The notes beneath the pieces were generated by a model. That model was not told the DNA's origin. It saw only the letters and a list, made by a program, of their open reading frames with translations, and searched no databases. The position numbers were made by a program, and so were the translations under genes. From Chloroherpetonaceae bacterium (GTDB taxonomy: Bacteria > Bacteroidota > Chlorobiia > Chlorobiales > Chloroherpetonaceae), in contig JANQGG010000015.1 of assembly GCA_028277445.1 (NCBI GenBank), forward strand, positions 1 to 64,000: a stretch of 64,000 nt of DNA, in the 5' to 3' direction. This document shows, in pieces, positions 8,203 to 17,645 of this stretch. Positions within the stretch are counted from its first letter, which is position 1, and each line of letters starts with the position of its first letter.

Positions 8203-9198
8203 TTAGCCTCCGATTTGAGTCATGCTGATCCGTTGATCTGACCTATGATTTCTGGCGCTGTGGCCATTTTTGGGTTTCGTGATAACGGCCTGTTTAAACA
8301 ACTCCTCCAATGATTTTTTGGGCGCATCGGAACGAAGGGTCGTCAGAAGATCTATGGGATTGGATGAATACAAACAGTTCAAAAGCTTCCCGTTGGAAGT
8401 CAAACGAAGACGTGAACACGCTCTGCACATGGTTCGGGTATATGCCGGTATTACAGCAACATGTCCCTGATAGCCTTCTAATGAGAAGTAATGGGTTTCC
8501 GTAGAACTGCCCTGGGTTTGGCGTAGCTCGGGAAAGAGCTGTTTGAGTACACCGAGCACATGATTAGCGCTGGTAAAAGTTTGATGCTGCCATTTTCCGG
8601 GGTTGGTATTAAACGGCATAAGCTCAATAAATCGTACGGTTAAGGGATAAGATTTGCTGAGCTCCATAAAAGCGGCCACTTCATCAACCGAAAGGTCTCT
8701 TAATGCCACCACGTTTAATTTCACTTCAGGAATGCCGATCTCCAATGTTCGGCATAGATTTTTCCAGACGCGCTCAAAGCTTTCACGACGCGTAATGTGT
8801 AAGTATCGGGCTGCATTCAAGCTATCCAAACTGATATTAATCCCCTGAATCCCGGCCGATTTTAAGTCATCAAGATGATGATTGAGGTTTAAGCCATTCG
8901 TGGTAAGATGCACCGATCGAATACCCGGCGTATCGTTGGCAATCCCTACCAATGTTGAGATATCGTTTCGAAGCAACGGTTCGCCGCCGGTAAAACGAAT
9001 TTTCCGAATGCCTAATTGTGCAGCCGTTTCAATGGCGCGTGAAATTTCAGATGCAGTGAGTTGCTCGGATTCATCCTGAAACCGTATGCCGTCTTTAGGC
9101 ATGCAATACATGCACCGTAAGTTGCACTGGTCGGTGACCGCAATTCGCAGATAATCAATCCGGCGATGATACCTATCCAAAAGCTTGACTGTATTCAT
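8203..9198 (-). CDS. moaA: GTP 3',8-cyclase MoaA
   Basis: Radical SAM enzyme that starts molybdenum cofactor synthesis by rearranging GTP. 331 residues. The N-terminal [4Fe-4S] motif is CNLRCMYCMP (CxxxCxxC), followed by RFTGGEPLLR. The C-terminal cluster that binds substrate is CRACSRLRLTSNGKLLNCL (CxxC-x13-C). The chain ends in Gly-Gly, as in MoaA proteins where the tail contributes to catalysis. First gene of the operon; a molybdenum-cofactor riboswitch lies immediately upstream. Confidence 0.95.
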   Translation of the reverse strand: MNTVKLLDRYHRRIDYLRIAVTDQCNLRCMYCMPKDGIRFQDESEQLTASEISRAIETAAQLGIRKIRFTGGEPLLRNDISTLVGIANDTPGIRSVHLTTNGLNLNHHLDDLKSAGIQGINISLDSLNAARYLHITRRESFERVWKNLCRTLEIGIPEVKLNVVALRDLSVDEVAAFMELSKSYPLTVRFIELMPFNTNPGKWQHQTFTSANHVLGVLKQLFPELRQTQGSSTETHYFSLEGYQGHVAVIPAYTRTMCRACSRLRLTSNGKLLNCLYSSNPIDLLTTLRSDAPKKSLEELFKQAVITKPKNGHSARNHRSDQRISMTQIGG

Positions 9199-9224
9199 AC
9201 ATTTATGTGAGCCTCAAAACAGGG

Positions 9225-9385
9225 AAAGTATCCATAACAGGGGAGCTCAGACGGCGGTCTGTTGTATATGGGATCTCCTTTCCAAGTCGGGAGGCTGATC
9301 AATTTCTTGATTAACCCTTCGCCATGTTCATGACGGGATAATGAGTTATCCTTCGTTTTAGAGATCATAATTCAACAGTGAATCT
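9225..9385 (-). promoter_or_regulatory. molybdenum cofactor (Moco) riboswitch in the moaA leader
   Basis: Read on the minus strand, the moaA leader contains GGCGAAGG (plus 9316-9323 region), then a stem with a GAAA tetraloop (AATCAA-GAAA-TTGAT; plus 9297-9312), then GCCTCCCGACTTGGAAAGG (plus 9277-9295). This order, and the CUCCCG plus CUGGAAAGG signature in particular, matches the moco RNA motif known from E. coli moaA. Downstream is a short hairpin, CAGAC/GTCTG (plus 9248-9261), which may belong to the expression platform between aptamer and start codon. Boundaries are approximate. Predicted to reduce expression when Moco (or the tungsten form) is abundant. Confidence 0.8.
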
Positions 9386-9451
9386 TAGATTTCTAAAATC
9401 GGAGATTTTATTTTAAAACAACTTACAGGAAATATCCTGAATTAAAAACGG

Positions 9452-10309
9452 CTACTTACTTAAGCTAACAATATGGCGATTAATACCTAACTGTTTTTGG
9501 GTATAGCCTAAAGCCAATCCAACCAATTGTGAGAGATGCAACACCGGGATTGAGTCTTTTACATTTCGCTTTTTTAGCGCTTTTTGTTGATAACTATCCA
9601 GCACCGTATGGCATAACGGGCAAGGCGTAACAATAAAATCAGCGTCAGTTTCAATAGCATTTTCTAATGCATCGGCAGCAATATTAAGCGAAGCATCTTC
9701 GGCAACCAGTAAGGTATGGAACCCGCAACATTCGTTATTGGATTTGTAGTCAACGGTTTTGGCGCCTAAAACATCAACCAATTGATCCAACGATTTTGGA
9801 TTTGATGGATCATCTTTGCCCATTAGCGACGATGGCCTTAGAATATGACACCCATAAAATGGCGCTATTTTATAGTCTTTGAGCGGCGTTTTTACTTTGG
9901 CTTTAATCGCATCCAATCCCAAATCTTCATTTAATACCCACAGCAAGTGCTTAACTTCACTTTTGCCAGTATACTCAAGGTTTTGCTTCTTTAAAATTGA
10001 ATTAACAAACGTCTTATTTTCTTCAGAGGAATCCAATTCCTGTTTGGCGCGTCTCAAGCTCAAAAGGCAGGTGTTACAGGATGTAACCAAGTCAAGATTC
10101 TCTTTTTCAGCCAATGCAATGTTTCGTGCATTAATGACCAAAAACTCTTTGGGATCAACATAGTCGAGGTTGCTTCCGCCACAACAGGTGCCATCATGAA
10201 GTTTAATAAACTTCAGATCAAAATCTTTTTCCCATTGATCCAATGCTTTATCAAGTTCCTTGGTCATCGACTCGTTGATGCAACTCATGAAATAGGCAAA
10301 CGTTTTCAT
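9452..10309 (-). CDS. sdhE: SdhE-type (CCG-domain) subunit of succinate dehydrogenase/fumarate reductase
   Basis: 285 residues with two cysteine-rich CCG domains: CCGGSNLDY near residue 42, with an upstream Cys (SCINES) and SCNTC, and ECCGFH near residue 193 with the trailing CPLC. These domains bind an unusual [4Fe-4S] cluster in heterodisulfide reductase HdrB and in type-E succinate:quinone reductases, where the protein replaces the haem-carrying membrane anchors. It should dock the SdhAB head to the membrane and pass electrons to or from quinone. Start overlaps the upstream sdhB stop as ATGA. Confidence 0.87.
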   Translation of the reverse strand: MKTFAYFMSCINESMTKELDKALDQWEKDFDLKFIKLHDGTCCGGSNLDYVDPKEFLVINARNIALAEKENLDLVTSCNTCLLSLRRAKQELDSSEENKTFVNSILKKQNLEYTGKSEVKHLLWVLNEDLGLDAIKAKVKTPLKDYKIAPFYGCHILRPSSLMGKDDPSNPKSLDQLVDVLGAKTVDYKSNNECCGFHTLLVAEDASLNIAADALENAIETDADFIVTPCPLCHTVLDSYQQKALKKRNVKDSIPVLHLSQLVGLALGYTQKQLGINRHIVSLSK

Positions 10310-11373
10310 TTGCTACCTCCTTTGCCGTTATGGGTTGTCTGATTGCGATTTTTCAAATCAGCAAGAAGATCGCGTAACGATTTAATGCCGGGTATCGGCT
10401 TCATCAAGAACGGGGGCGGCGGTGTTTTACCTTTCTTGGTTAATTTAAATGCCATCGGAAGCATATTGCGAACAGTCCACATCAGACCGTTTGTGCGTAT
10501 AGGCAGAAGCGATTCCACCAAACGCCCTTTGCTTTGAATATCTTTGACAAAAGCATCGGCGTGTTTTGCGCCTGCCGTATCGGTTTTACCACGCGTTTCA
10601 ATGGCTTTTTCACGCAAATGATGAATGGAATCCATGATAGGTATGTGCTTTACGCAGTATTCCATGCATCGGTAGCAATGCGTGCAATCCCAAACCCCGT
10701 TTTTTTCAACCAAAGTATCCATGCGTTTATCGGAAATGGAATCGCGGGAGTCGCTTTCCATACGGTAGGTTTTCAGAAGAACAGCCGGTGTAATGTAGTC
10801 TTTATTGGCTTTGGTCATCGTGCATTCCGAAATGCAGGAAGCGCATAAAATACAGTCGGTAGCTGCATCGTACAGCTTAAATTCTTCTTCTGGGATATTA
10901 AATTCCTTTTTGCCAAATTGATTTTCCGGCATTTTTGTACTTACCCAGCCAAAATATTTTTCAATTTTATCAACAACCATGTCCATATCAACAACCATGT
11001 CTTTAAGCACATGGAGGTTTGAGACCGGTTCAATCAGAAGTACATTTTCTTCAGCACAGTTTTCCAGTTCGTCCCAAACCTGAGTAGTACAGGCTAATTT
11101 TGTCACGCCATTGATTTTCATAGCGCACGATCCACAAATCCCGGCCTGACAAAACGCACGATACGACAGACGTGGTTCAATATTTTCTTTGATATAATTT
11201 AATGCACGAAGCACCGTAATGCCTTTTTCAACAGGAATGTTGAAATCATCAAAAAACGGTTGCGCATCAATTTGAGGATTGTACCTGAATATCTTGAACG
11301 TGATATCACGAGTTTCTTCCTTAACTTCAACCATGGGCATCATAATTTTCGTTGAAAACATGTCATCAAGCAC
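10306..11373 (-). CDS. sdhB: succinate dehydrogenase/fumarate reductase iron-sulfur subunit, second paralogue
   Basis: 355 residues. The N-terminal plant-type [2Fe-2S] domain has CQAGICGSC and a later Cys in KLAC. The C-terminal part has [11 protein letters not shown] and [11 protein letters not shown]; the third-position Cys in the last motif (CxxCxxCxxxC) fits a second [4Fe-4S] in place of the usual [3Fe-4S], a type-E feature. Residues from about 270 are an extra tail with a Pro-rich stretch (KTPPPPFLM) that the paralogue at 11617 lacks. The annotated start is GTG; ATG codons at 11361 and 11334 are alternatives, the latter matching the paralogue best. Coupled to sdhE. Confidence 0.88.
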   Translation of the reverse strand: MLDDMFSTKIMMPMVEVKEETRDITFKIFRYNPQIDAQPFFDDFNIPVEKGITVLRALNYIKENIEPRLSYRAFCQAGICGSCAMKINGVTKLACTTQVWDELENCAEENVLLIEPVSNLHVLKDMVVDMDMVVDKIEKYFGWVSTKMPENQFGKKEFNIPEEEFKLYDAATDCILCASCISECTMTKANKDYITPAVLLKTYRMESDSRDSISDKRMDTLVEKNGVWDCTHCYRCMEYCVKHIPIMDSIHHLREKAIETRGKTDTAGAKHADAFVKDIQSKGRLVESLLPIRTNGLMWTVRNMLPMAFKLTKKGKTPPPPFLMKPIPGIKSLRDLLADLKNRNQTTHNGKGGSK

Positions 11374-11616
11374 GATAGAATCGCAGTGTTTTCATTGTTA
11401 TGAAAAATTGGAAATTGGCTCTTGGTTATCCAGAAGTGCGCTTGTTACTCTTGAAATAGAAATACCAAAACATTAGCGCCGAAACTAAGGCAGAGTAAAG
11501 GCAACTTATTTCCATAGTTTAACTGCACAACTTAACAGTGAACCAAAGTCGGAGTTAAAAGAAGCGCTCATAAAATTGAATATCATACGAACCGGTACCA
11601 AACAGGATATTCAATG

Positions 11617-12396
11617 TTATGGGCTGATTTTCTTTTTTTCCTCCAACATGTTAAGACCCTGATTTTTTTGCTTAACCGCTTCTTGCTTTAAATGGTTAAT
11701 AGCATCAACAATCGGGATTTTTTTCACACATACAAAGGAACATCGATTACATTGACGGCAATCAAGAATGCCATGCTCATCGGCTATCTGGAGAACTCTT
11801 TTTTCCGAAGCCGAATCGCGGCTATCCATATTCATCCGGTAAGCCCTGAGTATAATTGCCGGTGAAACATAATCCTTGTCGTAATTCATCAACGGGCAAT
11901 CGGAAACACAGGACGCACAAAAAATACAATCTGTTGCCGAATCATACGTTTTAAACTCTTCCGGCGATATTCTAAACTCAGTTTTTCCGAGCTCTTTATC
12001 GGGCATGGTGCTTTCAACCCATCCCGTATATTTTTCTAACTTTTCTACCAAAGGATCCATATCAACAACCAAATCCTTTAGCGATGTAAAGTTTTTGATC
12101 GGATCGATGGTGATTAGATTTTCTTCAACACAATTTTTGAGTTCATCCCAAACCTGAGTGGTACAGGCTAATTTAGTAGCGCCATTTATTGTCATGGCAC
12201 ACGATCCACATATACCGGCATGGCAAAACGATCTGTACGACATTCGTGGATCAATATTTTGCTTGATATAATCAAGCGCCCTGAGAATAGTAATTCCTTT
12301 TTCTACCGGAATTTCAAATGTATCGTGATATGGATGCGCATCAGCTTGTGGATTATACCTGAATACTTTAAAGGAAATTACTTTTACTTCTTTCAT
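11617..12396 (-). CDS. sdhB: succinate dehydrogenase/fumarate reductase iron-sulfur subunit, first paralogue
   Basis: 259 residues, the normal SdhB size. [2Fe-2S] cysteines lie in CHAGICGSC and KLAC; CIFCASCVSDCP and CRQCNRCSFVC carry the two remaining clusters, again with the additional Cys typical of type-E enzymes. By eye it is close to 60 percent identical to the downstream paralogue over some 200 residues, so the pair arose by duplication. It sits 61 bases after sdhA. The 243 bases between it and the next sdhB contain no ORF or structure I can identify. Confidence 0.9.
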   Translation of the reverse strand: MKEVKVISFKVFRYNPQADAHPYHDTFEIPVEKGITILRALDYIKQNIDPRMSYRSFCHAGICGSCAMTINGATKLACTTQVWDELKNCVEENLITIDPIKNFTSLKDLVVDMDPLVEKLEKYTGWVESTMPDKELGKTEFRISPEEFKTYDSATDCIFCASCVSDCPLMNYDKDYVSPAIILRAYRMNMDSRDSASEKRVLQIADEHGILDCRQCNRCSFVCVKKIPIVDAINHLKQEAVKQKNQGLNMLEEKKKISP

Positions 12397-12457
12397 AAAT
12401 CACACATCTAACATATTTAAAAAACAACCTTGACGCACAATAGCTCATCACAAGCAA

Positions 12458-14158
12458 CTAATATTTACGCTCCTGAAGCTCGTATTTACCCATGGTAACG
12501 GCTTTGGATGATACGCAGATATCGTCATCACAATACTCAAACATTGAATGTTTATGCCAGTTTTCATCATCACGAACCGGGAAATCTTCGCGTGTGTGTG
12601 AACCTCGGCTTTCTTCTCTAAGCAAAGCGCCCATAGCAACCGTTTGCGACAAATCCAACATATTTTGTAATTCCAGAACCTGAATAAGGTTTGTGTTATA
12701 AATATCGCCGGTATCGAACACACGGACTTTTTTGAACCGTTTTTTTAGTTCTACAACATTTTCATAACCGGTTTCCAAAAGCGCTTTTGTTCTGAAAATA
12801 CCCACATTATCAGCAAGATTTTTACCGAGCTCTTCTCGAATTATGCCGTAACGTTCGTGCTTATCGTGGTGATGAAAGCCACGAATATACTTATGTTGAC
12901 GCTGGAGTTCTGATTCCGTAATTGGTGATGGATCATTTTCCTGCGCTTCCATCGCAGCGGCATGTCCGGCACGTTTTCCAAAAACAAGAATTTCAAGCAA
13001 AGAGTTGCCACCCAGCCGATTTGCGCCATGAACCGAAATACAGGCACATTCACCGGCAGCATAAACGCCTTTCATAATGGTGCGGCCGTCGTTATCGGCA
13101 TCAATACCACCCATTGAATAGTGAGCGGTTGGAACAATCGGTATAGGCTCTTCAATGGGATCAACGCCTTCAAAATACATGGAAAGCTCACGAATTTGTG
13201 GCAACCGCGTTTTGATTAAATCTGCACCCAAATGACGCAAATCCAGATGCACGTATTTTCCGGCATGACTGTCATATCCGCGACCTTCACGGATTTCTGT
13301 TTCAATCGATCGGGAGACAAGATCGCGCGGGCCAAGTTCCATTTTATTTGGCGCGTATTTCGACATGAATCGTTCGCCATCCTTATTGAAAAGATAACCG
13401 CCTTCACCTCTGGCGCCTTCCGTAACAAGCAAACCGCTTTTACGCAAACCGGTTGGATGGAACTGAACAAATTCCATATCTTTTAACGGAATGCCGGCGC
13501 GGTAGGCCACTGCCTGCCCGTCACCAGTACAACCGGCAGCATTACTTGAGCGATTCCAGTACATTTTCGCATAACCGCCTGTGGCGAAAATAACTGAACG
13601 GCTATTAAACGGGACAATTTTACCGGTTTTAATATCCAGCGCGATAATGCCTTTTAACCGTCCATTATCATGCGAGAGTTCAAGTATGTAGAATTCATTG
13701 TAAAAATTCACCCCTTTACGCAGGCATTGTTCATACAAGCTTTGTAAAATGGTATGCCCTGTTTTATCGGCGCAGTAGCAGCATCGGGGTTGAGCTGCGC
13801 CTCCAAAAGGCCGCTGCGCAATTGTTCCGTCATCCAGACGTGAAAACGGGGTGCCGATATTTTCCAGTTCCCGAATAATACCAGGCGCATCCCTACAAAG
13901 GACTTCCGCAGCATCCTGATCGGCAAGGTAATCACTACCTTTTATGGTATCAAAAATATGCGACTCAACAGTATCGTCTTTCGCTGTATTGGCTAATGCA
14001 GCATTTACACCGCCTTGAGCCGCAGATGTGTGCGAGCGGTTTGGGTATATTTTGGATATTACAGCAATGTTGAGCTTTGGATTGGTTTTCATTGCCTCCA
14101 TTGCTGCATAAAGTCCTGCGCCACCGCCCCCAACAACGACTATATCAAACGTTTTCAT
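12458..14158 (-). CDS. sdhA: succinate dehydrogenase/fumarate reductase flavoprotein subunit
   Basis: FAD subunit that interconverts succinate and fumarate. N-terminal dinucleotide fold VVVGGGGAGLYAA; SHTSAAQGGVNAA includes the His expected to bind FAD covalently; QFHPTG, TEGARGEGG and the catalytic RDLVSR region follow; MGGIDAD and HGANRLGGNSL complete the FAD domain. About 566 residues. Start: ATG at 14158 puts the FAD motif at the N-terminus; an in-frame GTG at 14179 lies 13 bases after an AGGAG and cannot be excluded. First of sdhA-sdhB-sdhB-sdhE. The direction in vivo (oxidation or fumarate reduction) cannot be told from sequence. Confidence 0.93.
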   Translation of the reverse strand: MKTFDIVVVGGGGAGLYAAMEAMKTNPKLNIAVISKIYPNRSHTSAAQGGVNAALANTAKDDTVESHIFDTIKGSDYLADQDAAEVLCRDAPGIIRELENIGTPFSRLDDGTIAQRPFGGAAQPRCCYCADKTGHTILQSLYEQCLRKGVNFYNEFYILELSHDNGRLKGIIALDIKTGKIVPFNSRSVIFATGGYAKMYWNRSSNAAGCTGDGQAVAYRAGIPLKDMEFVQFHPTGLRKSGLLVTEGARGEGGYLFNKDGERFMSKYAPNKMELGPRDLVSRSIETEIREGRGYDSHAGKYVHLDLRHLGADLIKTRLPQIRELSMYFEGVDPIEEPIPIVPTAHYSMGGIDADNDGRTIMKGVYAAGECACISVHGANRLGGNSLLEILVFGKRAGHAAAMEAQENDPSPITESELQRQHKYIRGFHHHDKHERYGIIREELGKNLADNVGIFRTKALLETGYENVVELKKRFKKVRVFDTGDIYNTNLIQVLELQNMLDLSQTVAMGALLREESRGSHTREDFPVRDDENWHKHSMFEYCDDDICVSSKAVTMGKYELQERKY

Positions 14159-14261
14159 AGCACTTTTAGTGATCTGCACATAGGTAAACTAGCTCCTAAA
14201 TGCATGGTTAGGATACATCTTTCATCAATCGTGAAAAATAAATGACAACGGTTGCGTGTAA

Positions 14262-14708
14262 TTAATACGCAGCGTTTTCAGAGTGGGTAGGTAATTCTTC
14301 AACGGCATGAAGAACATCGGTTTCACTAAGAATACCAACTAATTTACTACCTTCTAAAACGGCCAAACGACGTACTCTTACACGTTTCATCAGTCGTAAA
14401 GCATATTTCAACCGCATTTCAGGATAAGTTGAAACGATAGGTTTGCTCATGACTTCAAAAACCGGTGTGTTCCACGGATCGCGATGAATATCTTCACCTG
14501 GGTCGATGACTTTCTCCAAAATATCTTTTTCAGTGATAATGCCGTAAGTATCGTCTTCATTTCTTGGCTTAACAATAATGCCGCTGATATTGTACTTTTT
14601 CATAAGTTGAATTGCATCAGCAACAGTTTTACTGCCGTCAATACAGACAACATTCTTAGTCATTAACTCTGAAATAGGTATCGTGCGAAGTTTTTTTAAC
14701 TGCTCCAT
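14262..14708 (-). CDS. two-CBS-domain protein
   Basis: 148 residues made almost wholly of two CBS domains: residues about 10-68 ([13 protein letters not shown] ... [10 protein letters not shown]) and about 82-138 ([14 protein letters not shown] ... [11 protein letters not shown]). Tandem CBS pairs bind adenine nucleotides and act as energy sensors; the partner protein here is unknown. It is transcribed in the same direction as sdhA with about 100 bases between them, so co-transcription is possible but unproven. Confidence 0.85.
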   Translation of the reverse strand: MEQLKKLRTIPISELMTKNVVCIDGSKTVADAIQLMKKYNISGIIVKPRNEDDTYGIITEKDILEKVIDPGEDIHRDPWNTPVFEVMSKPIVSTYPEMRLKYALRLMKRVRVRRLAVLEGSKLVGILSETDVLHAVEELPTHSENAAY

Positions 14709-14952
14709 GTATTAATCCTTTCAAACAAAACCAGATTTTAATAGACTTAGTTAATGTTACAACCCTTACTCGATATAAAAATCCATTTGATTATCTAATC
14801 CTTTAAAAAATAGACATGGAAAAAACGGAGATTTTATAGCAAGAGGTGAAATTACTACTAACAACCTAATGATGATTCCCTAAAATACAATAGTATGCTT
14901 CAAAAACAAATAAAAAGGTCAACTAATTTGTTGATGTGATTTGGGGAAATAA

Positions 14953-14986
14953 AAAAGCCGGTCACGATTTTGTATGACCGGCTTTT
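14953..14986 (-). terminator. rho-independent terminator of the sox-fcc operon
   Basis: A perfect 12-base inverted repeat AAAAGCCGGTCA (14953-14964) / TGACCGGCTTTT (14975-14986) with a 10-base loop lies 17 bases after the fccB stop. On the minus strand the stem ends in a U-run, as expected for an intrinsic terminator. The symmetric A/T tracts would let it act in both directions. The rest of 14709-14952 is AT-rich with no recognised feature. Confidence 0.85.
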
Positions 14987-15002
14987 AAATCAAGGAAAAA
15001 AC

Positions 15003-16289
15003 TTACCCCCAGATATCTTTACTTAAAGAATCATACCAACCAACGGCATACAACGCTTCAGCGCTTAATTGTTGCTCGCTGGCATCCATTGGGGTTAAAC
15101 CTCCAGCGCCTTTGATACCGACAATACCTTTTGGACTGAGTTTATACACGGCTGCAACTGAAATAGCATATTTTTCACCGATTAAACTGTAGCAAGTATT
15201 GGCTAATGATGGTGGTTGCGTTGAACGACCATTCATCAAATCAGTTACGGCCAATGCGGCAATTTTAGCCTGGCTACTGGCTGCAAATCCTGATTTAGGC
15301 ATTTTACCGGCAATACACGCATCACCGATAACATGGATATTGGCATGAATGGTTGACTCAAACGTTTGTTGATTGATCGGACACCATCCGCTATCGTTGG
15401 TTAAACCGGAATCCCTGGCAACTTTTCCAGCATGCTGAGGTGGTATAAAGTTAATAACATCACCTTTTTCCATACCAAATTCAGTTTCAAGACTCATTGA
15501 TTTGGTGTCAACCCTGGTTACAGAGCCACCTGAAGAACCGGAACGCCATTCAATCAAATCGCCATAAAGTTTGGCCCAACCTTGTTGGAATAAAGCTTGT
15601 TTGGAGAATTTCTCTTTTTCATCAAGAATGATGACTTTACCTGTCGGATTATTTTTCTTTAGATAATGCGCAATCAAACTGGCACGTTCGTAAGGGCCGG
15701 GAGGACAACGGAACGGATTTGGCGGTGCATGTAAAATAACAACGCCACCTTTTTTCATGCTGTGCAATTGATCGCGTAAAAGTTCAGTTTGCGGACCGGC
15801 ATGATAGGCATGAGGCATGACTTTTGAAGCTTCCATATCATAACCTTCAACAGCATCCCATTTGAAATCAACACCCGGTGAAACAATAGCACGATCGTAT
15901 GCTAAGGTTTGACCGCCTTTGGTTTTGGCTACATTTTTCATGGGATCAATTTCAGTAACAACATCATGAATAACATTAACATTATGAACATCACTCATGG
16001 GTTTAAAGGAATGACCAATTTCTTTCATGTCTTTAATACCACCGATGACCCAGTTACTGAACGGGCAGGTATGAAAAGTGGTTTTTGGTTCAACCAGTGT
16101 AACATCAATGGAAGGATCAAATTTCTTGACGTATCTGGCTGCAGTGGCGCCGCCAAATCCACCGCCAATTACCAATACACGTTTGGAACTGGCTTTAAGA
16201 ACAGAAGGTGCTCCAATTACACCGGTTGCAGCGCCTGTAAGGCTCAATGCAAATAGCTTCCCGAAATCTCTACGATTCATTTTAGACAT
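15003..16289 (-). CDS. fccB: flavocytochrome c sulfide dehydrogenase, flavoprotein subunit
   Basis: Periplasmic FAD subunit that oxidises sulfide to zero-valent sulfur. 428 residues. The N-terminus has a Tat signal ([17 protein letters not shown]) and then the FAD fold [16 protein letters not shown]. Cys75 in HTCPFSNW corresponds to the family position of covalent FAD attachment. The family C-terminal domain follows, with [10 protein letters not shown]. Start is 2 bases after the fccA stop. Last gene of soxY-soxZ-fccA-fccB; electrons go from FAD to the FccA haem. No sulfide:quinone reductase or Dsr gene is in the window. Confidence 0.93.
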   Translation of the reverse strand: MSKMNRRDFGKLFALSLTGAATGVIGAPSVLKASSKRVLVIGGGFGGATAARYVKKFDPSIDVTLVEPKTTFHTCPFSNWVIGGIKDMKEIGHSFKPMSDVHNVNVIHDVVTEIDPMKNVAKTKGGQTLAYDRAIVSPGVDFKWDAVEGYDMEASKVMPHAYHAGPQTELLRDQLHSMKKGGVVILHAPPNPFRCPPGPYERASLIAHYLKKNNPTGKVIILDEKEKFSKQALFQQGWAKLYGDLIEWRSGSSGGSVTRVDTKSMSLETEFGMEKGDVINFIPPQHAGKVARDSGLTNDSGWCPINQQTFESTIHANIHVIGDACIAGKMPKSGFAASSQAKIAALAVTDLMNGRSTQPPSLANTCYSLIGEKYAISVAAVYKLSPKGIVGIKGAGGLTPMDASEQQLSAEALYAVGWYDSLSKDIWG

Positions 16290-16291
16290 AA

Positions 16292-16636
16292 TTAGTTAGC
16301 TCCTCCTTCTTTTAAACCGCCAAAATATTCGGCAATTAATTTAATTTCTTCATCAGAATACCCTTTTGCGATACGGTCCATAACTGTTGGGTTACCTTCA
16401 CCTTTTTTATAGCGAAGAAGTTGCTCCTCAAGGTAAGCAGCATCTTTACCAAAAATTTTAGGCATCACACCCACGCTTTTTCCATCCGGTCCATGACAAG
16501 ATGTACATGAAAGCGAAAGTAACTGACCTCTTGGATGAGGCTCATTGCCGGCTTTTTTTTCACCTTTCCCACAGCCTGAAAGCATACCGGCGCTAAGCAA
16601 AAGAGCCAGGGAAAACATTCCGATTTTTTTAGTCAT
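16292..16636 (-). CDS. fccA: monohaem c-type cytochrome lipoprotein (FccA-type)
   Basis: 114 residues. The signal peptide ends in a lipobox (MLSGC, Cys22), so the mature protein should be lipid-anchored. One haem-binding site CTSCH (Cys44, Cys47, His48); [17 protein letters not shown] supplies a probable Met axial ligand and the terminal helix typical of FccA. Size and single haem match the small cytochrome of green-sulfur FCSD, unlike the dihaem subunit of purple bacteria. It accepts electrons from FccB and could tether the enzyme to the membrane. Confidence 0.9.
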   Translation of the reverse strand: MTKKIGMFSLALLLSAGMLSGCGKGEKKAGNEPHPRGQLLSLSCTSCHGPDGKSVGVMPKIFGKDAAYLEEQLLRYKKGEGNPTVMDRIAKGYSDEEIKLIAEYFGGLKEGGAN

Positions 16637-16659
16637 ATCGTTGTTCTTTCTATGTTGGT

Positions 16660-16980
16660 TTATTTAACTGTTGTATCTACCGAGTACTTCTTATTGTGAT
16701 TATCTTCTACACTTAGTTTCAGTTTTTCACCTTTTTTTCCAGTGAATTGAAACGAAATCAACGGGTTTTTAGAAATAGAAGGGCCAAGGTGCATCTCCAT
16801 AAGTTTTTTACCTCCTACAAAGGCAAGAGCGCCGGTTAAATGATTTGCAGGAATAGTTTTTCCTGATTCATCTTTTCTGAAACCCGATTCATTTGGGTGC
16901 TTTACAATGGCTTTTACATTTACAACACCACTTTTTTCGCGTGCTACGATTCGAATATTGTTTGATTTATTTACAGACAT
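16660..16980 (-). CDS. soxZ: thiosulfate oxidation carrier complex subunit SoxZ
   Basis: 106 residues, the usual SoxZ size, with an immunoglobulin-like beta fold. Family motifs: [20 protein letters not shown] and [19 protein letters not shown], then [17 protein letters not shown]. It has no signal peptide, as expected: SoxZ is exported with SoxY, which carries the Tat signal. Forms a heterodimer with SoxY, the sulfur-carrier scaffold. Lies 21 bases after soxY. Confidence 0.92.
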   Translation of the reverse strand: MSVNKSNNIRIVAREKSGVVNVKAIVKHPNESGFRKDESGKTIPANHLTGALAFVGGKKLMEMHLGPSISKNPLISFQFTGKKGEKLKLSVEDNHNKKYSVDTTVK

Positions 16981-17001
16981 AAAAACTTGACTTTAGATTA
17001 T

Positions 17002-17442
17002 TTAACAAGCTTCAGCATTGACTTTTACATGTGCAGATGTTGTGTAATACTTATTACCTGCTTTGGCTACAACATGTACTTTTGAACTTTTTAACATTTT
17101 AATTCGTGTAGAGAGCATAGGAAGCATCTTGGGACTTAGCTCTACATGAAGCGTTAACGGACTAGTATTTTTTTCAACAAAAATAGCCACTTCCTTAACA
17201 TTTTTTAGCGATGAGTTCACCTTAACAGGTACAGTTGCGCTGTTTGTAGCTACTTTTGGCAAATCAAGTGAGATTTTGTTGGTTGGAATTAATGTCCTCT
17301 TTCCAAAAGTTGCTTGCAAAGCTTTTTGGTAACTACTAGCTTTGAATGCACGCTTGTTCCAAAGTGCAAACAAATCTCCCGGCGCTAAGCTTGCTAATGC
17401 CAACACCGAAAGTGAGAGTTTGAAAAATTTTCGTCGGTTCAT
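17002..17442 (-). CDS. soxY: sulfur carrier protein SoxY with atypical C-terminus
   Basis: 146 residues. Twin-arginine signal at the N-terminus (NRRKFFKLSLSVLALAS); the SoxY beta sandwich with PVKVNSSLKNVKEVAIFVEKN and LSTRIKMLKSSKVHVVAK follows. In canonical SoxY the chain ends in the swinging arm GGCGG, whose Cys binds the sulfur substrate. Here the chain ends in AEAC-stop: the terminal Cys is kept, but the flanking glycines are missing. The stop is clear (GCT TGT TAA). First gene of the operon; 17443-17645 must hold its promoter, not recognisable by eye. Confidence 0.88.
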   Translation of the reverse strand: MNRRKFFKLSLSVLALASLAPGDLFALWNKRAFKASSYQKALQATFGKRTLIPTNKISLDLPKVATNSATVPVKVNSSLKNVKEVAIFVEKNTSPLTLHVELSPKMLPMLSTRIKMLKSSKVHVVAKAGNKYYTTSAHVKVNAEAC

Positions 17443-17645
17443 ATCAAGAGATGTTTTTCTGTAGGTTAAAGGATGCTAATGTTTAACTTTAACTTTTTCT
17501 TTCCTGTGAATGTAATGATTGGGGTAAAAATTAGGTTTAATTTATCACGAAATTATCACAAAGGAAAAATCTGTGACAATTTCATGCATAAATTCGGGCA
17601 TTGATAGAAATTCCATGAAAATTATCTTCCCCAAACTGCGATGAT

